Source: JACMJL01 sp963791805
GTDB lineage: Bacteria; Bacillota; Clostridia; Clostridiales; Clostridiaceae
Direction: 5' to 3'
NCBI GenBank assembly: GCA_963791805.1
Contig: CAWBTU010000004.1
Span: forward strand, 1,175,245-1,239,244
DNA: 64,000 nt
Shown: piece by piece, positions 35,657 to 45,468 of the stretch
Layout of the letters: each line of letters begins with the position of its first letter
Position numbering within the stretch: the first letter of the stretch is position 1
The notes under the pieces: generated by a model
What the model saw: the letters and a program-made list of their open reading frames with translations, nothing else
Told to the model about the DNA's origin: nothing
Databases searched by the model: none
Position numbers and translations under genes: made by a program

Positions 35657-36442
35657 TTACTTTTTGCAAATATACAAACCATGCAAACTTAACCCATTTA
35701 TACTACTTACTTTACAGGTCTTTAAATGATGATTAATCCATAGATCATATTCTTCATCACTAAAGCTATTTACTATTTCAGGTATCATAAATCCAATGCC
35801 ATCAGTCCCAATATTTTCCAATCTATTAACTTTAAATCGTTCCATTGTATATTCAATTTCCTTTGGAGAAGTAAAATAAAACAAATCTCTTGCATCTCCA
35901 TAGACCAATCCATTAAGAAGTATACTATCCAGGTTATTTCCTTTAAGCTTTTCTTTGTTTTTTTGAATTTCAGAAATACAAACTGCAAACTTGTTAATAT
36001 ATGCAATAGCTAGTACACCATTTTTCTTTAATTTTTTCAAGCTATTTTCTATACAATATAATCGTTCTTCTTGTGTATTTAAATGATAGAGTGGACCCAT
36101 ACATAAAACCACATCATAGCTTTCATTTTCTAGAAAATCAATTCTTCTTACATCCCCTACTTTAGCTTCAATTTTATCCTGTAAGTTTAGCTTTTGTATT
36201 TTGTCAGACATAATTCCAACATTTTTAGGAGATAAGTCTATAGCGGTTACTGAATGACCCTTCTCTCCATAATAAATTGAATAGCTTCCTGTTCCCGCTC
36301 CAAGGTCCAAAATTTTAGAGTCTTTCTCAATAATATTGTCCAATATATAAGTGGTTGTTATAAATTCAGTTTTATGAACGTTATCCCTTTCAAGCCTTGT
36401 ATTTTCATCATAATTATCATAATATTCAATCGTATTATTCAT
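35657..36442 (-). CDS. Class I SAM-dependent methyltransferase
   Basis: 261 residues. Motif I ILDLGAGTGSYSIYYGEKGH near 42, AIDLSPKNVGIM, motif II near DVVLCMGPLYHL, typical of small-molecule methyltransferases of the UbiE/Methyltransf_25 group. Substrate cannot be told. ATG at 36442 follows AAGGGAG. Confidence 0.88.
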   Translation of the reverse strand: MNNTIEYYDNYDENTRLERDNVHKTEFITTTYILDNIIEKDSKILDLGAGTGSYSIYYGEKGHSVTAIDLSPKNVGIMSDKIQKLNLQDKIEAKVGDVRRIDFLENESYDVVLCMGPLYHLNTQEERLYCIENSLKKLKKNGVLAIAYINKFAVCISEIQKNKEKLKGNNLDSILLNGLVYGDARDLFYFTSPKEIEYTMERFKVNRLENIGTDGIGFMIPEIVNSFSDEEYDLWINHHLKTCKVSSINGLSLHGLYICKK

Positions 36443-36644
36443 AAAATATCTCCCTTATTTTATGTTATTAATTTTTCGTTCTGTTAACCATGTGAACTAT
36501 ATCACTTTTATGACAAATTTCAGTAAAAAACGTTATACTTTAAGCACTAAAACTTACACTTATTATGAATTAATATTGTACTATCTATTATAAACTCTAA
36601 TAAAAATATTCACAATAAAATAGGCGGTAAAAATTAAAATAATA

Positions 36645-36703
36645 AACCTATACACACATCAATTCAAAGAAAGATTCTATTATACTTGATGTGTGTATAG
36701 GTT
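36645..36703 (-). terminator. Terminator downstream of hisC
   Basis: AACCTATACACACATCAA (36645-36662) pairs perfectly with 36686-36703 on the other arm. The minus-strand tail is AT-rich rather than a clean T-run, but position after the hisC stop fits. Confidence 0.75.
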
Positions 36704-36717
36704 GTTTTTATATCTTC

Positions 36718-37785
36718 TTACTTTTTACTACTAATAATCCCAGCCAAAGTATCAATAAGCACATCCATTTCTTTATCTGTTCCAATACTTATCCTTAGGT
36801 AATTTTCAATTCTTGGTTTGTTGAAATACCTAACCAGAATTCCTTTGTTTCTTAATTCTTCAAACAATATTTTTGCGTGAATTTTAGGATGACTTACAAA
36901 CAAGAAGTTTGCTTTTGATTCAATAACATTAAACTCCATCTCTTTAAAATATGGAATTATTCTTTCTCGAGTACTCACGACCTTTAAACACAGGCTTTGA
37001 AAATATGCATCATCTTCATATGCAGCTTTTGCTCCTGATAATGCAAGTCGATCAAGGGTATAAGAATTTATAGAATTTTTAATTCTGTTCAAGCCTTCTA
37101 TAAGATCTTTATGTCCAAATGCAAATCCAACACGTAGTCCTGCAAGGGATCTTGATTTTGAAAGAGTTTGTACTACTAATAAATTTGGATACTCATTTAC
37201 AAAGTTAATTAAGGATTCACCACCGAAGTCAATATAGGCTTCGTCTATAATAACAACACTTTCCTTATTATATTCTATTATCCTTCTTAAAGCCTCTATT
37301 GAGGTATATTTAGAAGTGGGAGCATTGGGGTTTGAAATAATAACTCCACCATTTTCAGTGCAAAAATCATCTATATCAATATTTAGTTCATTATCTAAGG
37401 GTATTAGTTTGTAGTTTAAGTTGAATAATCCTGCATATACAATATAAAAGCTATAGGTTATATCCGGAAATAGAATAGTTCTATCTGGGTTAAAAAATGC
37501 CATAAAAGAAAATGCTAATATTTCATCAGAACCATTTCCTACAAATACTTGATCCATCTCTAATTTATAATAATCTGCTACAGTTTTTCTTAAGTCGGTG
37601 CAATTGTTATCAGGATATAATTGAAGACTCTCCTCAGAAGCAAGCTTTATTGCTTCAATTACTTTAGGAGATGGTGGGTATGGATTTTCATTAGTATTTA
37701 ACTTAATATATTTTCTTTCCTTAGGTTGTTCCCCAGGTACATAAGGCTCTATATTATTGGTAATTTCACTCCAGTATTTACTCAT
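36718..37785 (-). CDS. hisC: Histidinol-phosphate aminotransferase
   Basis: 355 residues, PLP fold-type I. KLNTNENPYPPSPKV at the N terminus, GNGSDEI, SNPNAPTSKY, VIIDEAYIDF and the Schiff-base lysine in TLSKSRSLAGLRVGFA. It transaminates imidazole-acetol phosphate in histidine synthesis, and relatives also act on aromatic keto acids. No other his genes are near, so the isolated copy could serve aromatic amino-acid synthesis. ATG at 37785 after CGGAG. Confidence 0.9.
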   Translation of the reverse strand: MSKYWSEITNNIEPYVPGEQPKERKYIKLNTNENPYPPSPKVIEAIKLASEESLQLYPDNNCTDLRKTVADYYKLEMDQVFVGNGSDEILAFSFMAFFNPDRTILFPDITYSFYIVYAGLFNLNYKLIPLDNELNIDIDDFCTENGGVIISNPNAPTSKYTSIEALRRIIEYNKESVVIIDEAYIDFGGESLINFVNEYPNLLVVQTLSKSRSLAGLRVGFAFGHKDLIEGLNRIKNSINSYTLDRLALSGAKAAYEDDAYFQSLCLKVVSTRERIIPYFKEMEFNVIESKANFLFVSHPKIHAKILFEELRNKGILVRYFNKPRIENYLRISIGTDKEMDVLIDTLAGIISSKK

Positions 37786-37890
37786 ATAAAATTCTCCGTT
37801 CTAAAACATATTTTAAATAATTATAGCTTGATATGATTAAAAATACAATCATGTGCATAAATTCCAAAATATATAGAGTTGAAATATTAC

Positions 37891-39789
37891 TTATTCACTA
37901 ACAGTTTTTACATAAGAATTTAATGTAATAAGATAATAAATGCTGTATAGTACTGCATATACCAAAACTATAATAACAAGTTCTTTATAAATGTGAAATG
38001 CCATCATCTTACTAAGAGGTATGGACGCTACAGCTGTACTTATAGCAGCAACTAAAAAAGGTAATCCGAACAAAACTATTAATTCCTTTGAAATAGCCTT
38101 TCTAATTTCACTTTTACTTACCCCTATTTTTCTAAGAATTATAAATTTATTTTTATCTTCTTGGGCTTCCATGGATATTCTAAAGTATATAATGCTTCCT
38201 GTTGCTGTGATAAAAAGCAGTCCTATGAAGATTCCTATAAAGGCCATCATTCCTACTAGCTGTAAGCCTTCCATATAATGCTCACGAAATGTTAATAAAT
38301 TTTCTTTATCATGTATTTTATTTCTTAAATCTGAAACTAGTTTTTTTTGAAAAATATCATTTTTTATACCGTACCCTGTAATTTTCAATATACTGTCTTT
38401 ATCTATTGAATTTTTCATTTCATTATATACTGAGTCCTTTACAATAAAGGTGGCTTTAGAATGATCTAGTGCTATAAAGGGTTTATTATCTGTATCTATT
38501 ATTTTTAAATTATATTCTTTACTCCCCTGACTTAATTTTACGTCCTGTCCTACTACACTTTTATCTGGAACAAAGTTAGCTATTTGAAAAAAGTAACAAT
38601 CTTTTTCACTTTTCAGGTTTGCTTTTCTGTCAACCTTTTCATGGCTATTAATTTTATCAAATTCGCTTTCATTTAAAACAAGAAAATCATCCTGACCATG
38701 AAATATACTTTTAGTTTTTACCTGAAGAAATTCAATGTCATCTTTATACTTTACTGAAATTTCCTTATGATTTTTCAAGGTATCTTGTACACTTTTATCT
38801 GTAATACTATTGGTATGGTATTCTACAGAATATGGTCTCATATATCTTGAGTTCTCTTCAGCTTTATCAAAAGTTCCAAAACAAGAAATCATGGCGCAAA
38901 GAGCTATGGTAGTGGTAACAGCTATTACACTTAATGTACCTACATTTCCTTTGTATCTATAACAAAGTTGAGATGTAGATATAAGCCTTGTGCCTTTAAA
39001 AAGTCTCTTTTCATTCCTTTTACTATAGTATAGAAGTAAAGAAGTAAGCCCTGTGAAGAGTAGTACTGTTCCTATAATCACTAGCAAAACTACTACTGGT
39101 CCTAAAATAATATTTTCTACTAATCTGTCAACTGCTAGGTAATATCCATATCCTAAAAATGCAATAGATAAAATGGAAATTGCAATTGTAAAAGCAGATA
39201 CTTTTAAACTTTTTTCAGGTTGTTTAGAGGCATTTAACAAATCAATAAGCTCATTTTTCTTTATAAGTACTGAGCTATGGATGCTGATTAAAATAAACAC
39301 TATTGTAAAAACTATAAAGCAATATTTCAAGGCTGGTATGCTAATTTGAAATTGTACATTTCCTGTTGCTCTTATCATTGCATATAGTAACATTATAAAA
39401 AACTTATTAAAAATTAAGCCTAAAATAATACCTGTACAAAATGCGCTGAACATTATAATGAAATTCTCTATAAAATTGAAACGTGCTGTTTGCTTTTTTG
39501 ACATTCCAAGAAGCATTAAAGTAGCAAATTCCTTTTTTCTTGACTTTATAAAGAAAGAATTTGCGTACCATATGAAGAAAGCTGAGAAAAACGCTGTTAA
39601 GTATGAAGCTATGAGAAACAAATATATAAAACTTCTCATACTCCCTAATTGATCTTTTACATCGCTATTACATCGAATTGACATAAAAAGATACAAAACA
39701 AAAACGCTAAAGGTGGTGCTTAAGAAAAATGCCCAGCAGTTCTTAAAGTTTTTCTTTAAGTTATTTAGAGACATACTAAACAAGTTCAT
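37891..39789 (-). CDS. BceB-type ABC transporter permease
   Basis: About 632 residues with ten membrane helices: one near 20-40, a FtsX domain at about 50-160, and a large extracellular domain at about 310-510 between helices 7 and 8 (YHTNSITDKSVQDTL), as in BceB/VraG. These transporters sense and remove antimicrobial peptides such as bacitracin. ATG at 39789 has GGAGGTG and is preferred to the TTG five codons earlier. It overlaps the ATPase gene by 14 bases. Confidence 0.92.
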   Translation of the reverse strand: MNLFSMSLNNLKKNFKNCWAFFLSTTFSVFVLYLFMSIRCNSDVKDQLGSMRSFIYLFLIASYLTAFFSAFFIWYANSFFIKSRKKEFATLMLLGMSKKQTARFNFIENFIIMFSAFCTGIILGLIFNKFFIMLLYAMIRATGNVQFQISIPALKYCFIVFTIVFILISIHSSVLIKKNELIDLLNASKQPEKSLKVSAFTIAISILSIAFLGYGYYLAVDRLVENIILGPVVVLLVIIGTVLLFTGLTSLLLYYSKRNEKRLFKGTRLISTSQLCYRYKGNVGTLSVIAVTTTIALCAMISCFGTFDKAEENSRYMRPYSVEYHTNSITDKSVQDTLKNHKEISVKYKDDIEFLQVKTKSIFHGQDDFLVLNESEFDKINSHEKVDRKANLKSEKDCYFFQIANFVPDKSVVGQDVKLSQGSKEYNLKIIDTDNKPFIALDHSKATFIVKDSVYNEMKNSIDKDSILKITGYGIKNDIFQKKLVSDLRNKIHDKENLLTFREHYMEGLQLVGMMAFIGIFIGLLFITATGSIIYFRISMEAQEDKNKFIILRKIGVSKSEIRKAISKELIVLFGLPFLVAAISTAVASIPLSKMMAFHIYKELVIIVLVYAVLYSIYYLITLNSYVKTVSE

Positions 39790-40558
39790 CGTTGTCACCT
39801 CCAATTGTTGAAAGAACCTTTAATATGTTTTGATAAAAACTCTTTCTTGAAAGATCTCCTTTATAAATTTCATTAAATAGTTTACCATCTTTAATAAATA
39901 CAATCCTCTTACAATAGGATGCAGCAAAGGCATCATGGGTTACCATAAGAATTGTAGCATTGTTTTTATCATTTAAATATTGAAGACAATTTAAAAGTTC
40001 CTTGGAAGATTTTGAATCTAGCGCTCCTGTTGGTTCATCAGCTAAAATCAGGGACGGTTCTGTAATAATTGCTCTTGCAGCCGCAGCTCTTTGTTTTTGA
40101 CCCCCTGAAACTTCATAGGGATATTTGTTCAAAATATCATCAATTCCAAGCTTAACGCTTATATCCTCTAAGCTTCTAATTATTGCATTGTGAGAAGCTT
40201 TTGAAAGAACTAAAGGCAAAACTATATTTTCCTTCAAAGTCATATTATCAAGCAAATTAAAGTCTTGAAAAATAAAACCAAGTTTCTCCCTTCGAAAATT
40301 AGATAAATTGGGTTCCTTAAGTTTTGTAATATCTTTTCCCGAAATGAGCACACTTCCCGATGTTGGTTTATCTATTGTAGATATTACATTTAGAAAAGTG
40401 GTCTTTCCTGAACCTGAAGGTCCCATTATTGCAACAAACTCACCACTGTCAACTTTTAAATTTATATCATCAAGAGCTGTGTATTTAACTCCTCCAAATT
40501 TCGAGCCATAAACTTTCCTTAGATTTTCTATCACTAACACTTTTTCATTTCTAACCAT
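39776..40558 (-). CDS. BceA-type ABC transporter ATPase
   Basis: 260 residues. Walker A GPSGSGKTT near 45, Q-loop FQDFNLL, signature VSGGQKQRAAAARAI, Walker B LILADEPTGALD, H-loop VTHD. Drives the adjacent BceB-like permease. ATG at 40558 after GGAGGG. A TTACA-N4-TGTAA box about 110 bp upstream fits control by the adjacent BceR-like regulator. Confidence 0.94.
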   Translation of the reverse strand: MVRNEKVLVIENLRKVYGSKFGGVKYTALDDINLKVDSGEFVAIMGPSGSGKTTFLNVISTIDKPTSGSVLISGKDITKLKEPNLSNFRREKLGFIFQDFNLLDNMTLKENIVLPLVLSKASHNAIIRSLEDISVKLGIDDILNKYPYEVSGGQKQRAAAARAIITEPSLILADEPTGALDSKSSKELLNCLQYLNDKNNATILMVTHDAFAASYCKRIVFIKDGKLFNEIYKGDLSRKSFYQNILKVLSTIGGDNDELV

Positions 40559-40667
40559 TTTTATTACCCTCCATTAATATGATTTAGGTGCACCTTACTT
40601 ACAGCTTAAGTATACAAAAAAACAAAATGTTCTACCATTTATGTGGCTTACATTTTGCTTTTTCTAA

Positions 40668-40683
40668 CTTACATTTATGTAAG
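40668..40683. promoter_or_regulatory. BceR-type regulator box before the ABC genes
   Basis: CTTACATTTATGTAAG contains TTACA-TTTA-TGTAA, which fits the published TNACA-N4-TGTAA operator of BceR-like regulators. It lies between the kinase stop and the ATPase start. Further TTACA-like half sites (GCTTACATTT) are upstream. Confidence 0.7.
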
Positions 40684-40706
40684 GAATCTTAAAGAAATAG
40701 CTCGTC

Positions 40707-41744
40707 CTATTTCAGCTCTCTAACATCATAATAATCATCCCATTTAGGGAAATGTATTGTTACTTTCGTACCTATACCATATTCAGACTCTATTGTAATA
40801 TAGTGACTAAGTTTTTTTGCTAGTTTTTGTGAAAGATAAAGCCCCATTCCAGTTGCTTTTAAATTTTCATTTCTTCCATTATAGCCTGTAAATGACTTAG
40901 TAAATATCTTTTTCAAATCTTCACTTTTAATGCCTGTCCCATTATCCTCAACAATTAAAAGCTTCTCCTTATCATTTTCAAAAACTTTAAAGGTTATACT
41001 ACCATCTTTATCTGTATATTTTAAGCTATTTGAAAGCAACTGATTTACTATAAAAAACAACCATTTTTTATCTGTATCTACTGTAAAGGTTTCTGGAATT
41101 TCATTTGCTAATCTTATTCGCTTTTTTATGAATATAAGGGAATGGTTTTTAACGCTTTCTTTAACGATCTTACTAATATTAGTTTCAGAAATAATATAAT
41201 CCTTAGAAAAATTGTCACTTCTCGAATAATAAAGCACTTTTTCAACATAATCATCTATTTTATCCACTTCTTCTAGCAAAGATTGCAAAGTATTATCAGA
41301 TACTATATCTTTATCACATTGAATAATCAATTTAGAAGTAGTTATTGGGGTTTTTATTTCATGAACCCAAGCAGTCATAAAATCAGCGTTTTCTTTAAAT
41401 TCGGTTTCCATAGTTTTTATTGATTTCATGTAATCTTCATACAGATTATCAATTAATGCAGAGTACAGTTCATCCTTATAATCCGTAGATTTAGGTAATA
41501 TAGGCGTCTTATCCTTTGAAGCTTCAAGTTGTAACAACTTTTTTATATGCTGACATTTTGTAAAATAATCTATTGCAACATATATGATAAACATAATAAC
41601 AGAAACTATAATAATATAAAAAAGATTAGAAGTAAGCATTCTGTTTTGTCTATCAAAATATATAGTTAATAAAATAAAAGTCATAAGTAGGATATAAAAC
41701 ACAAATAATTTGACGCTTTCCTTTAAATACCTAGTAAATTTCAT
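40707..41744 (-). CDS. BceS-type intramembrane-sensing histidine kinase
   Basis: 345 residues. Two membrane helices at about 12-30 and 37-60 with almost no extracellular loop, the hallmark of kinases that sense through their BceAB transporter. H-box FMTAWVHEIKTPI (His near 129), N-box NQLLSNSLKYT, G-boxes DNGTGI and ATGMGLYLS. Overlaps the regulator gene by four bases. Confidence 0.92.
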   Translation of the reverse strand: MKFTRYLKESVKLFVFYILLMTFILLTIYFDRQNRMLTSNLFYIIIVSVIMFIIYVAIDYFTKCQHIKKLLQLEASKDKTPILPKSTDYKDELYSALIDNLYEDYMKSIKTMETEFKENADFMTAWVHEIKTPITTSKLIIQCDKDIVSDNTLQSLLEEVDKIDDYVEKVLYYSRSDNFSKDYIISETNISKIVKESVKNHSLIFIKKRIRLANEIPETFTVDTDKKWLFFIVNQLLSNSLKYTDKDGSITFKVFENDKEKLLIVEDNGTGIKSEDLKKIFTKSFTGYNGRNENLKATGMGLYLSQKLAKKLSHYITIESEYGIGTKVTIHFPKWDDYYDVRELK

Positions 41745-42415
41745 TTTACAATATACCCCTGATTCTTAATAGTTTTTATAAAGTCCGTTAGTCCTATTTC
41801 ATTTAGTTTCTTCCTAAGTCTGTTAATGTTTACTGTTAATGTGTTATCATCAATAAAATTCTCATCCTGCCAAAGCTCCTGCATTATATTTTCTCTACTT
41901 ATTATAGTTTCATGTTTCTTCATTAATATATATATAATTTTAAATTCGTTTTTTGTTAGTTCTATAGTCTCTTCCTTAAAATATAGCATATTATCCTTAA
42001 GTGAGAGCACGACTCCATTATAACTAAGAGTATCCATATTTGATTCCACATAAGAATAAGTTCTTCGCAATATAGCATTTATTTTTGCAATAAGTACATC
42101 AATAGAAAAAGGTTTAGTAATATAATCATCTCCACCCATGTTTACTGCCATAACAATATCCATGTTTGTATTCCTTGATGATAAAAATATTACAGGCACC
42201 TTTGATATGCTTCTAATTTTGCTACACCAATAAAACCCGTCACGTATAGGAAGATTAATATCCATAAGTACAAGCTGAGGTTTAATCTCTAGAAATTCTT
42301 CAAAGGTTTTATTAAAGTCCTTCACTGCATATGCTTCAAAGTCCCATTTTTCAAGTGATTCTTTAATAATATCTCTGATTTTTTCTTCATCTTCAATTAT
42401 TAGTATTTTGTACAT
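41741..42415 (-). CDS. BceR-type OmpR-family response regulator
   Basis: About 224 residues: receiver (IIEDEEKI, phosphoacceptor in LVLMDINLP, TKPF) and winged helix (LTKNEFKIIYILMKKH, DDNTLTVNINRLRKKL, IKNQGYIVK). First gene of a regulator-kinase-ATPase-permease module. ATG at 42415 with GGAGG is preferred to the TTG upstream. Confidence 0.92.
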   Translation of the reverse strand: MYKILIIEDEEKIRDIIKESLEKWDFEAYAVKDFNKTFEEFLEIKPQLVLMDINLPIRDGFYWCSKIRSISKVPVIFLSSRNTNMDIVMAVNMGGDDYITKPFSIDVLIAKINAILRRTYSYVESNMDTLSYNGVVLSLKDNMLYFKEETIELTKNEFKIIYILMKKHETIISRENIMQELWQDENFIDDNTLTVNINRLRKKLNEIGLTDFIKTIKNQGYIVK

Positions 42416-42477
42416 TTCTGCCTCCAATAATTAAATTTTATTTTAGATTAAAAATTAATTATATTATAACATGTTTA

Positions 42478-42506
42478 AAGCCTGTAGAATAACTCTCCAC
42501 AGGCTT
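42478..42506. other. Hairpin upstream of the BceR-like gene
   Basis: AAGCCTGT (42478-42485) pairs with ACAGGCTT (42499-42506). It has no clear T-tract, so leader hairpin or weak terminator. Confidence 0.4.
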
Positions 42507-42644
42507 CATCACAAAAAATATATTATCCATTATTCTTATAATATCTACTAGTAAAACTAATCCCAAAACATTTATTAATAATTATACCTTAATTTTCAAA
42601 TAATTCAACTTTTATGTTTCTTTTAATTATTAGTTTTTCAGTAA

Positions 42645-42675
42645 AATAAAAAAAGACCTTCCAAAGTGGTCTTTT
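42645..42675 (-). terminator. Terminator of the VOC-protein gene
   Basis: AAAAGACC/GGTCTTTT stem overlapping the stop codon, followed on the minus strand by a T-run. Confidence 0.85.
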
Positions 42676-43081
42676 AAATTTCAGCGTTATCTCTCATTTC
42701 AATTTCAGTGCCTTCTGGAGCTTTAATCTTTAGCAAATAACTATTCTCAACCTTATATATTTCTTCTCCATTTTTAACTTTAAAATTATTATAGCCTAAT
42801 TCTTTAATTCTTTCATATTCTGCTTTAACATCATCTACTAAAAAACATATATGAACTATGCCCTCATTTGAGGAGCTCCATTTACTTAATTTTTCATCTT
42901 TTTTCTTAGTTTGTAGTTCTATCATAAATGTATCTAGCTTTAACCATGTATTATAGTCTCTAGTATGAAAATCAGGAGTTTCTTTTACTAATTCAAATCC
43001 CAAGATTTTAGTGTAAAACTCTAAAGACTCCTTATATGTTTCTGTTTGAATACATATATGGTGTACAATTCTGTTACTCAT
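42674..43081 (-). CDS. VOC superfamily (glyoxalase-like) protein
   Basis: 135 residues with two beta-alpha-beta-beta-beta units: HHICIQTETYKESLEFYTKILGFELV and VHICFLVDDVKAEYERIKELGY, ending APEGTEIEM. The His/Glu metal ligands of glyoxalase I-like proteins are present, but this superfamily covers many reactions, so substrate is open. ATG at 43081. Confidence 0.85.
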   Translation of the reverse strand: MSNRIVHHICIQTETYKESLEFYTKILGFELVKETPDFHTRDYNTWLKLDTFMIELQTKKKDEKLSKWSSSNEGIVHICFLVDDVKAEYERIKELGYNNFKVKNGEEIYKVENSYLLKIKAPEGTEIEMRDNAEI

Positions 43082-43212
43082 TATTAATCCTCACAATTCT
43101 ACTTCTCCATTTTTCCTCTATCTGACATTGATATCCCATCAAAACCCCATGCATCTGGATTCAATTCATCATTTTTTATTACTAAAAATTTATTAGAAAA
43201 AATTTATTATAA

Positions 43213-43411
43213 GTAACAACCTAATATTTTATGTTTAGAGATTATTGAGCGAGCCTTAGAAAGACTTTGCTGGGTAATTCGATAATTGCGTTAAGTCCAC
43301 GAAATGTTTGAGCGATAGCGAGTTTTGAGTGGATAGCAATTTTCAAATTAACCAGCTTAGTCTTTCTTGGCACAGTGAACTTTCTCTTAACATAAAATAT
43401 TAGGCTGTTAC
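43213..43411 (-). repeat. Long imperfect hairpin element, family B, copy 2
   Basis: A 199-nt near-palindrome in the opposite orientation to copy 1. Outer arms GTAACAACCTAATATTTTATG pair with their complement ending at 43411; inner arms AGACTTTGCTGG/CCAGCTTAGTCT enclose the core 43284-43340. The core differs from copy 1 by one inserted base, while the arms differ at many positions and remain paired. It fills half of the 388-bp gap between the VOC and YcxB-like genes; nothing else is seen there. Confidence 0.85.
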
Positions 43412-43469
43412 CCTACTCTTATCTTCTATATTGAAATAATTGCTTGTACATCTATAAATAAAACTCATC

Positions 43470-43988
43470 TTATTTTCCCGTATTGGATTCCACAATAGCA
43501 TTTAATCGTTCTATCTCACTTTTATTTTTAAAGATCCTATATGGTATTATTATAGCTTCATTTCTTGAAATAAATATGTAAATACCATTTCTACTTTTTT
43601 CAACTTTAACAACCTCTGACCATGTTAATTTTGCATCTCCCATTTCTGATTTAGAAAATATTCCAGTGTTATCAATTGTGTATTTTTGAACATGCCTTAA
43701 TAAGTCATCTGCTCTAAATACCTTCTTAGATTTAAAAATAATGCTAATAAAATACACCAAAATAAATATAACTGATACGCCTAAGCTAATAGCTATGCAT
43801 GTTGCTATTTTAGAATTTGTATCACTTATATCAACTATATTTCCAAAAAATAAAATAGAGAAAAGCAACACAAAATAAATTAGTGCGACTTTCAGGACTT
43901 TTATTCTGTTAACATAAAGATTATAGTTTCTATAATCTTTCATTTCTAGAATTAAGGAAAATTTCAATTTTTCATTTTCATATTTCAA
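43470..43988 (-). CDS. YcxB-like membrane protein
   Basis: 172 residues with two membrane helices (about 30-50 and 62-82) and the C-terminal YcxB-like domain (LTWSEVVKVEKSRNGIYIFISRNEAIIIPYRIF), a PH-like fold of unknown function. The start is TTG at 43988 after AAAGGA. Stands alone beside a family B hairpin. Confidence 0.82.
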   Translation of the reverse strand: MKYENEKLKFSLILEMKDYRNYNLYVNRIKVLKVALIYFVLLFSILFFGNIVDISDTNSKIATCIAISLGVSVIFILVYFISIIFKSKKVFRADDLLRHVQKYTIDNTGIFSKSEMGDAKLTWSEVVKVEKSRNGIYIFISRNEAIIIPYRIFKNKSEIERLNAIVESNTGK

Positions 43989-44085
43989 TATTATTCATCC
44001 TTTCGCCTCAGCTTCACTGATACTAAATATAAAATAAGGTTCCAATCCCCTCTGTTTCGTTTACATGTTAGTATTTTATTTCTAT

Positions 44086-45216
44086 TCAGTTTGTCTTCTT
44101 ACTATTCTTTGCCTCATACATTAATTTGTCCACATGATTAATATATTCATCCGCCTTCAACTTAATATTATAATCATAAAGATCGTAACCATAGCTATAC
44201 TTTAATTCATATGGACTATTAGAATTAATGTTGAAAATATCCAATTTATCAGAAATTTTGCTCATTACATATTCTACTTGGCTATTTGACTCAACATTTA
44301 GAAATAAAACAAATTCATCCCCGCCATAACGAGTAATGGAATCTTCTCCTTTAAGCACATAATTCACCACTTTAACAAAATTTATTAAAGCATTATCGCC
44401 TTCACTATGTCCATAAGTATCATTAATTATCTTGAAGTTATCTAAATCGATAAAAACAATAGAAAAACTTTTTTCATTATTTCCTTCTATTCTATCATTT
44501 AAGTATGTATGCAACTTTTCCCGGCACCAAGCCCCAGTGAGATCATCTACTTGCATCATTTGTTGTTGAAGATAAAGAAACAAAATGATGATTGTATATG
44601 CAGAACAGCTCCAAGCTAGTAATATTCCATAAAAAAGCGCCTGAATTACACCTGCAATAATAGGAACTGCTCCTAATAAAAGTAGCGACCAAAACTCTAC
44701 TTTTTTTAGTTTTTTTCTATTCCAATAAACATTTATGATATTACAAGCAACATAAAAATAAGTTGCACTTAAAGGGATTAAAAAAAGAGTTCCACGTTCA
44801 TAAACATTATCTTTAGTAATATAAAATGTAGCATTTGTAATTGGGCTACTTAATATTAAGATAATACTTGTCACAAGAGGTAAACTAAAAATTCTATTTG
44901 TTTTTAAATTCACTTCTTTCTCATTGTTTATCCACATATCTACAAATATATACCATAAATATGTAAATAATGGGCCTAATATGAATAGTATTGTATGCAG
45001 TACTACCGTAATTGGTATCAACCAAAAATAAGGCTGCTTATTTATTATACAGGTTATAGTTTCTATACTAAGCTGCCCAGTGTTTACTATAAATAAACCA
45101 ATAAAGAATCTATTCTTTATATCTTTTCTATCAAGTCGATTTACTATGTTCAATAAAAATATGATTGATACAATAATTGCTACTACATTATTATCAATTC
45201 TCAACGCTAAATTCAT
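44086..45216 (-). CDS. Membrane-bound diguanylate cyclase
   Basis: About 376 residues. The N-terminal half has about six to seven membrane helices and no obvious extracellular domain; the C-terminal GGDEF domain has DDLTGAWCREKL, DNFKIINDTYGHSEGD and the active site RYGGDEFVLF. It should make cyclic di-GMP in response to a membrane signal. ATG at 45216 is preferred to the TTG at 45237, having GGAG upstream. Confidence 0.9.
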   Translation of the reverse strand: MNLALRIDNNVVAIIVSIIFLLNIVNRLDRKDIKNRFFIGLFIVNTGQLSIETITCIINKQPYFWLIPITVVLHTILFILGPLFTYLWYIFVDMWINNEKEVNLKTNRIFSLPLVTSIILILSSPITNATFYITKDNVYERGTLFLIPLSATYFYVACNIINVYWNRKKLKKVEFWSLLLLGAVPIIAGVIQALFYGILLAWSCSAYTIIILFLYLQQQMMQVDDLTGAWCREKLHTYLNDRIEGNNEKSFSIVFIDLDNFKIINDTYGHSEGDNALINFVKVVNYVLKGEDSITRYGGDEFVLFLNVESNSQVEYVMSKISDKLDIFNINSNSPYELKYSYGYDLYDYNIKLKADEYINHVDKLMYEAKNSKKTN

Positions 45217-45468
45217 TACAATTCTCCATCCCAACAAATTTATGTCTTATTATCTATTTTAACACAAACTATTAAATGGTTCTCTAACCTATTTAATACT
45301 AATTTAAGCATTTTATTGTTTTATACATTTCGTCCTTTCTACTATGTTATTACCTAATAATTTAATTACGATTTCTATGCTTACAACAACAAATGCTAAT
45401 AAAAGACTATAAAAGTAATTGAAGACAGATCTATTTGTTTAAGATCCATCCTCTAGGTTATTAGTAAT

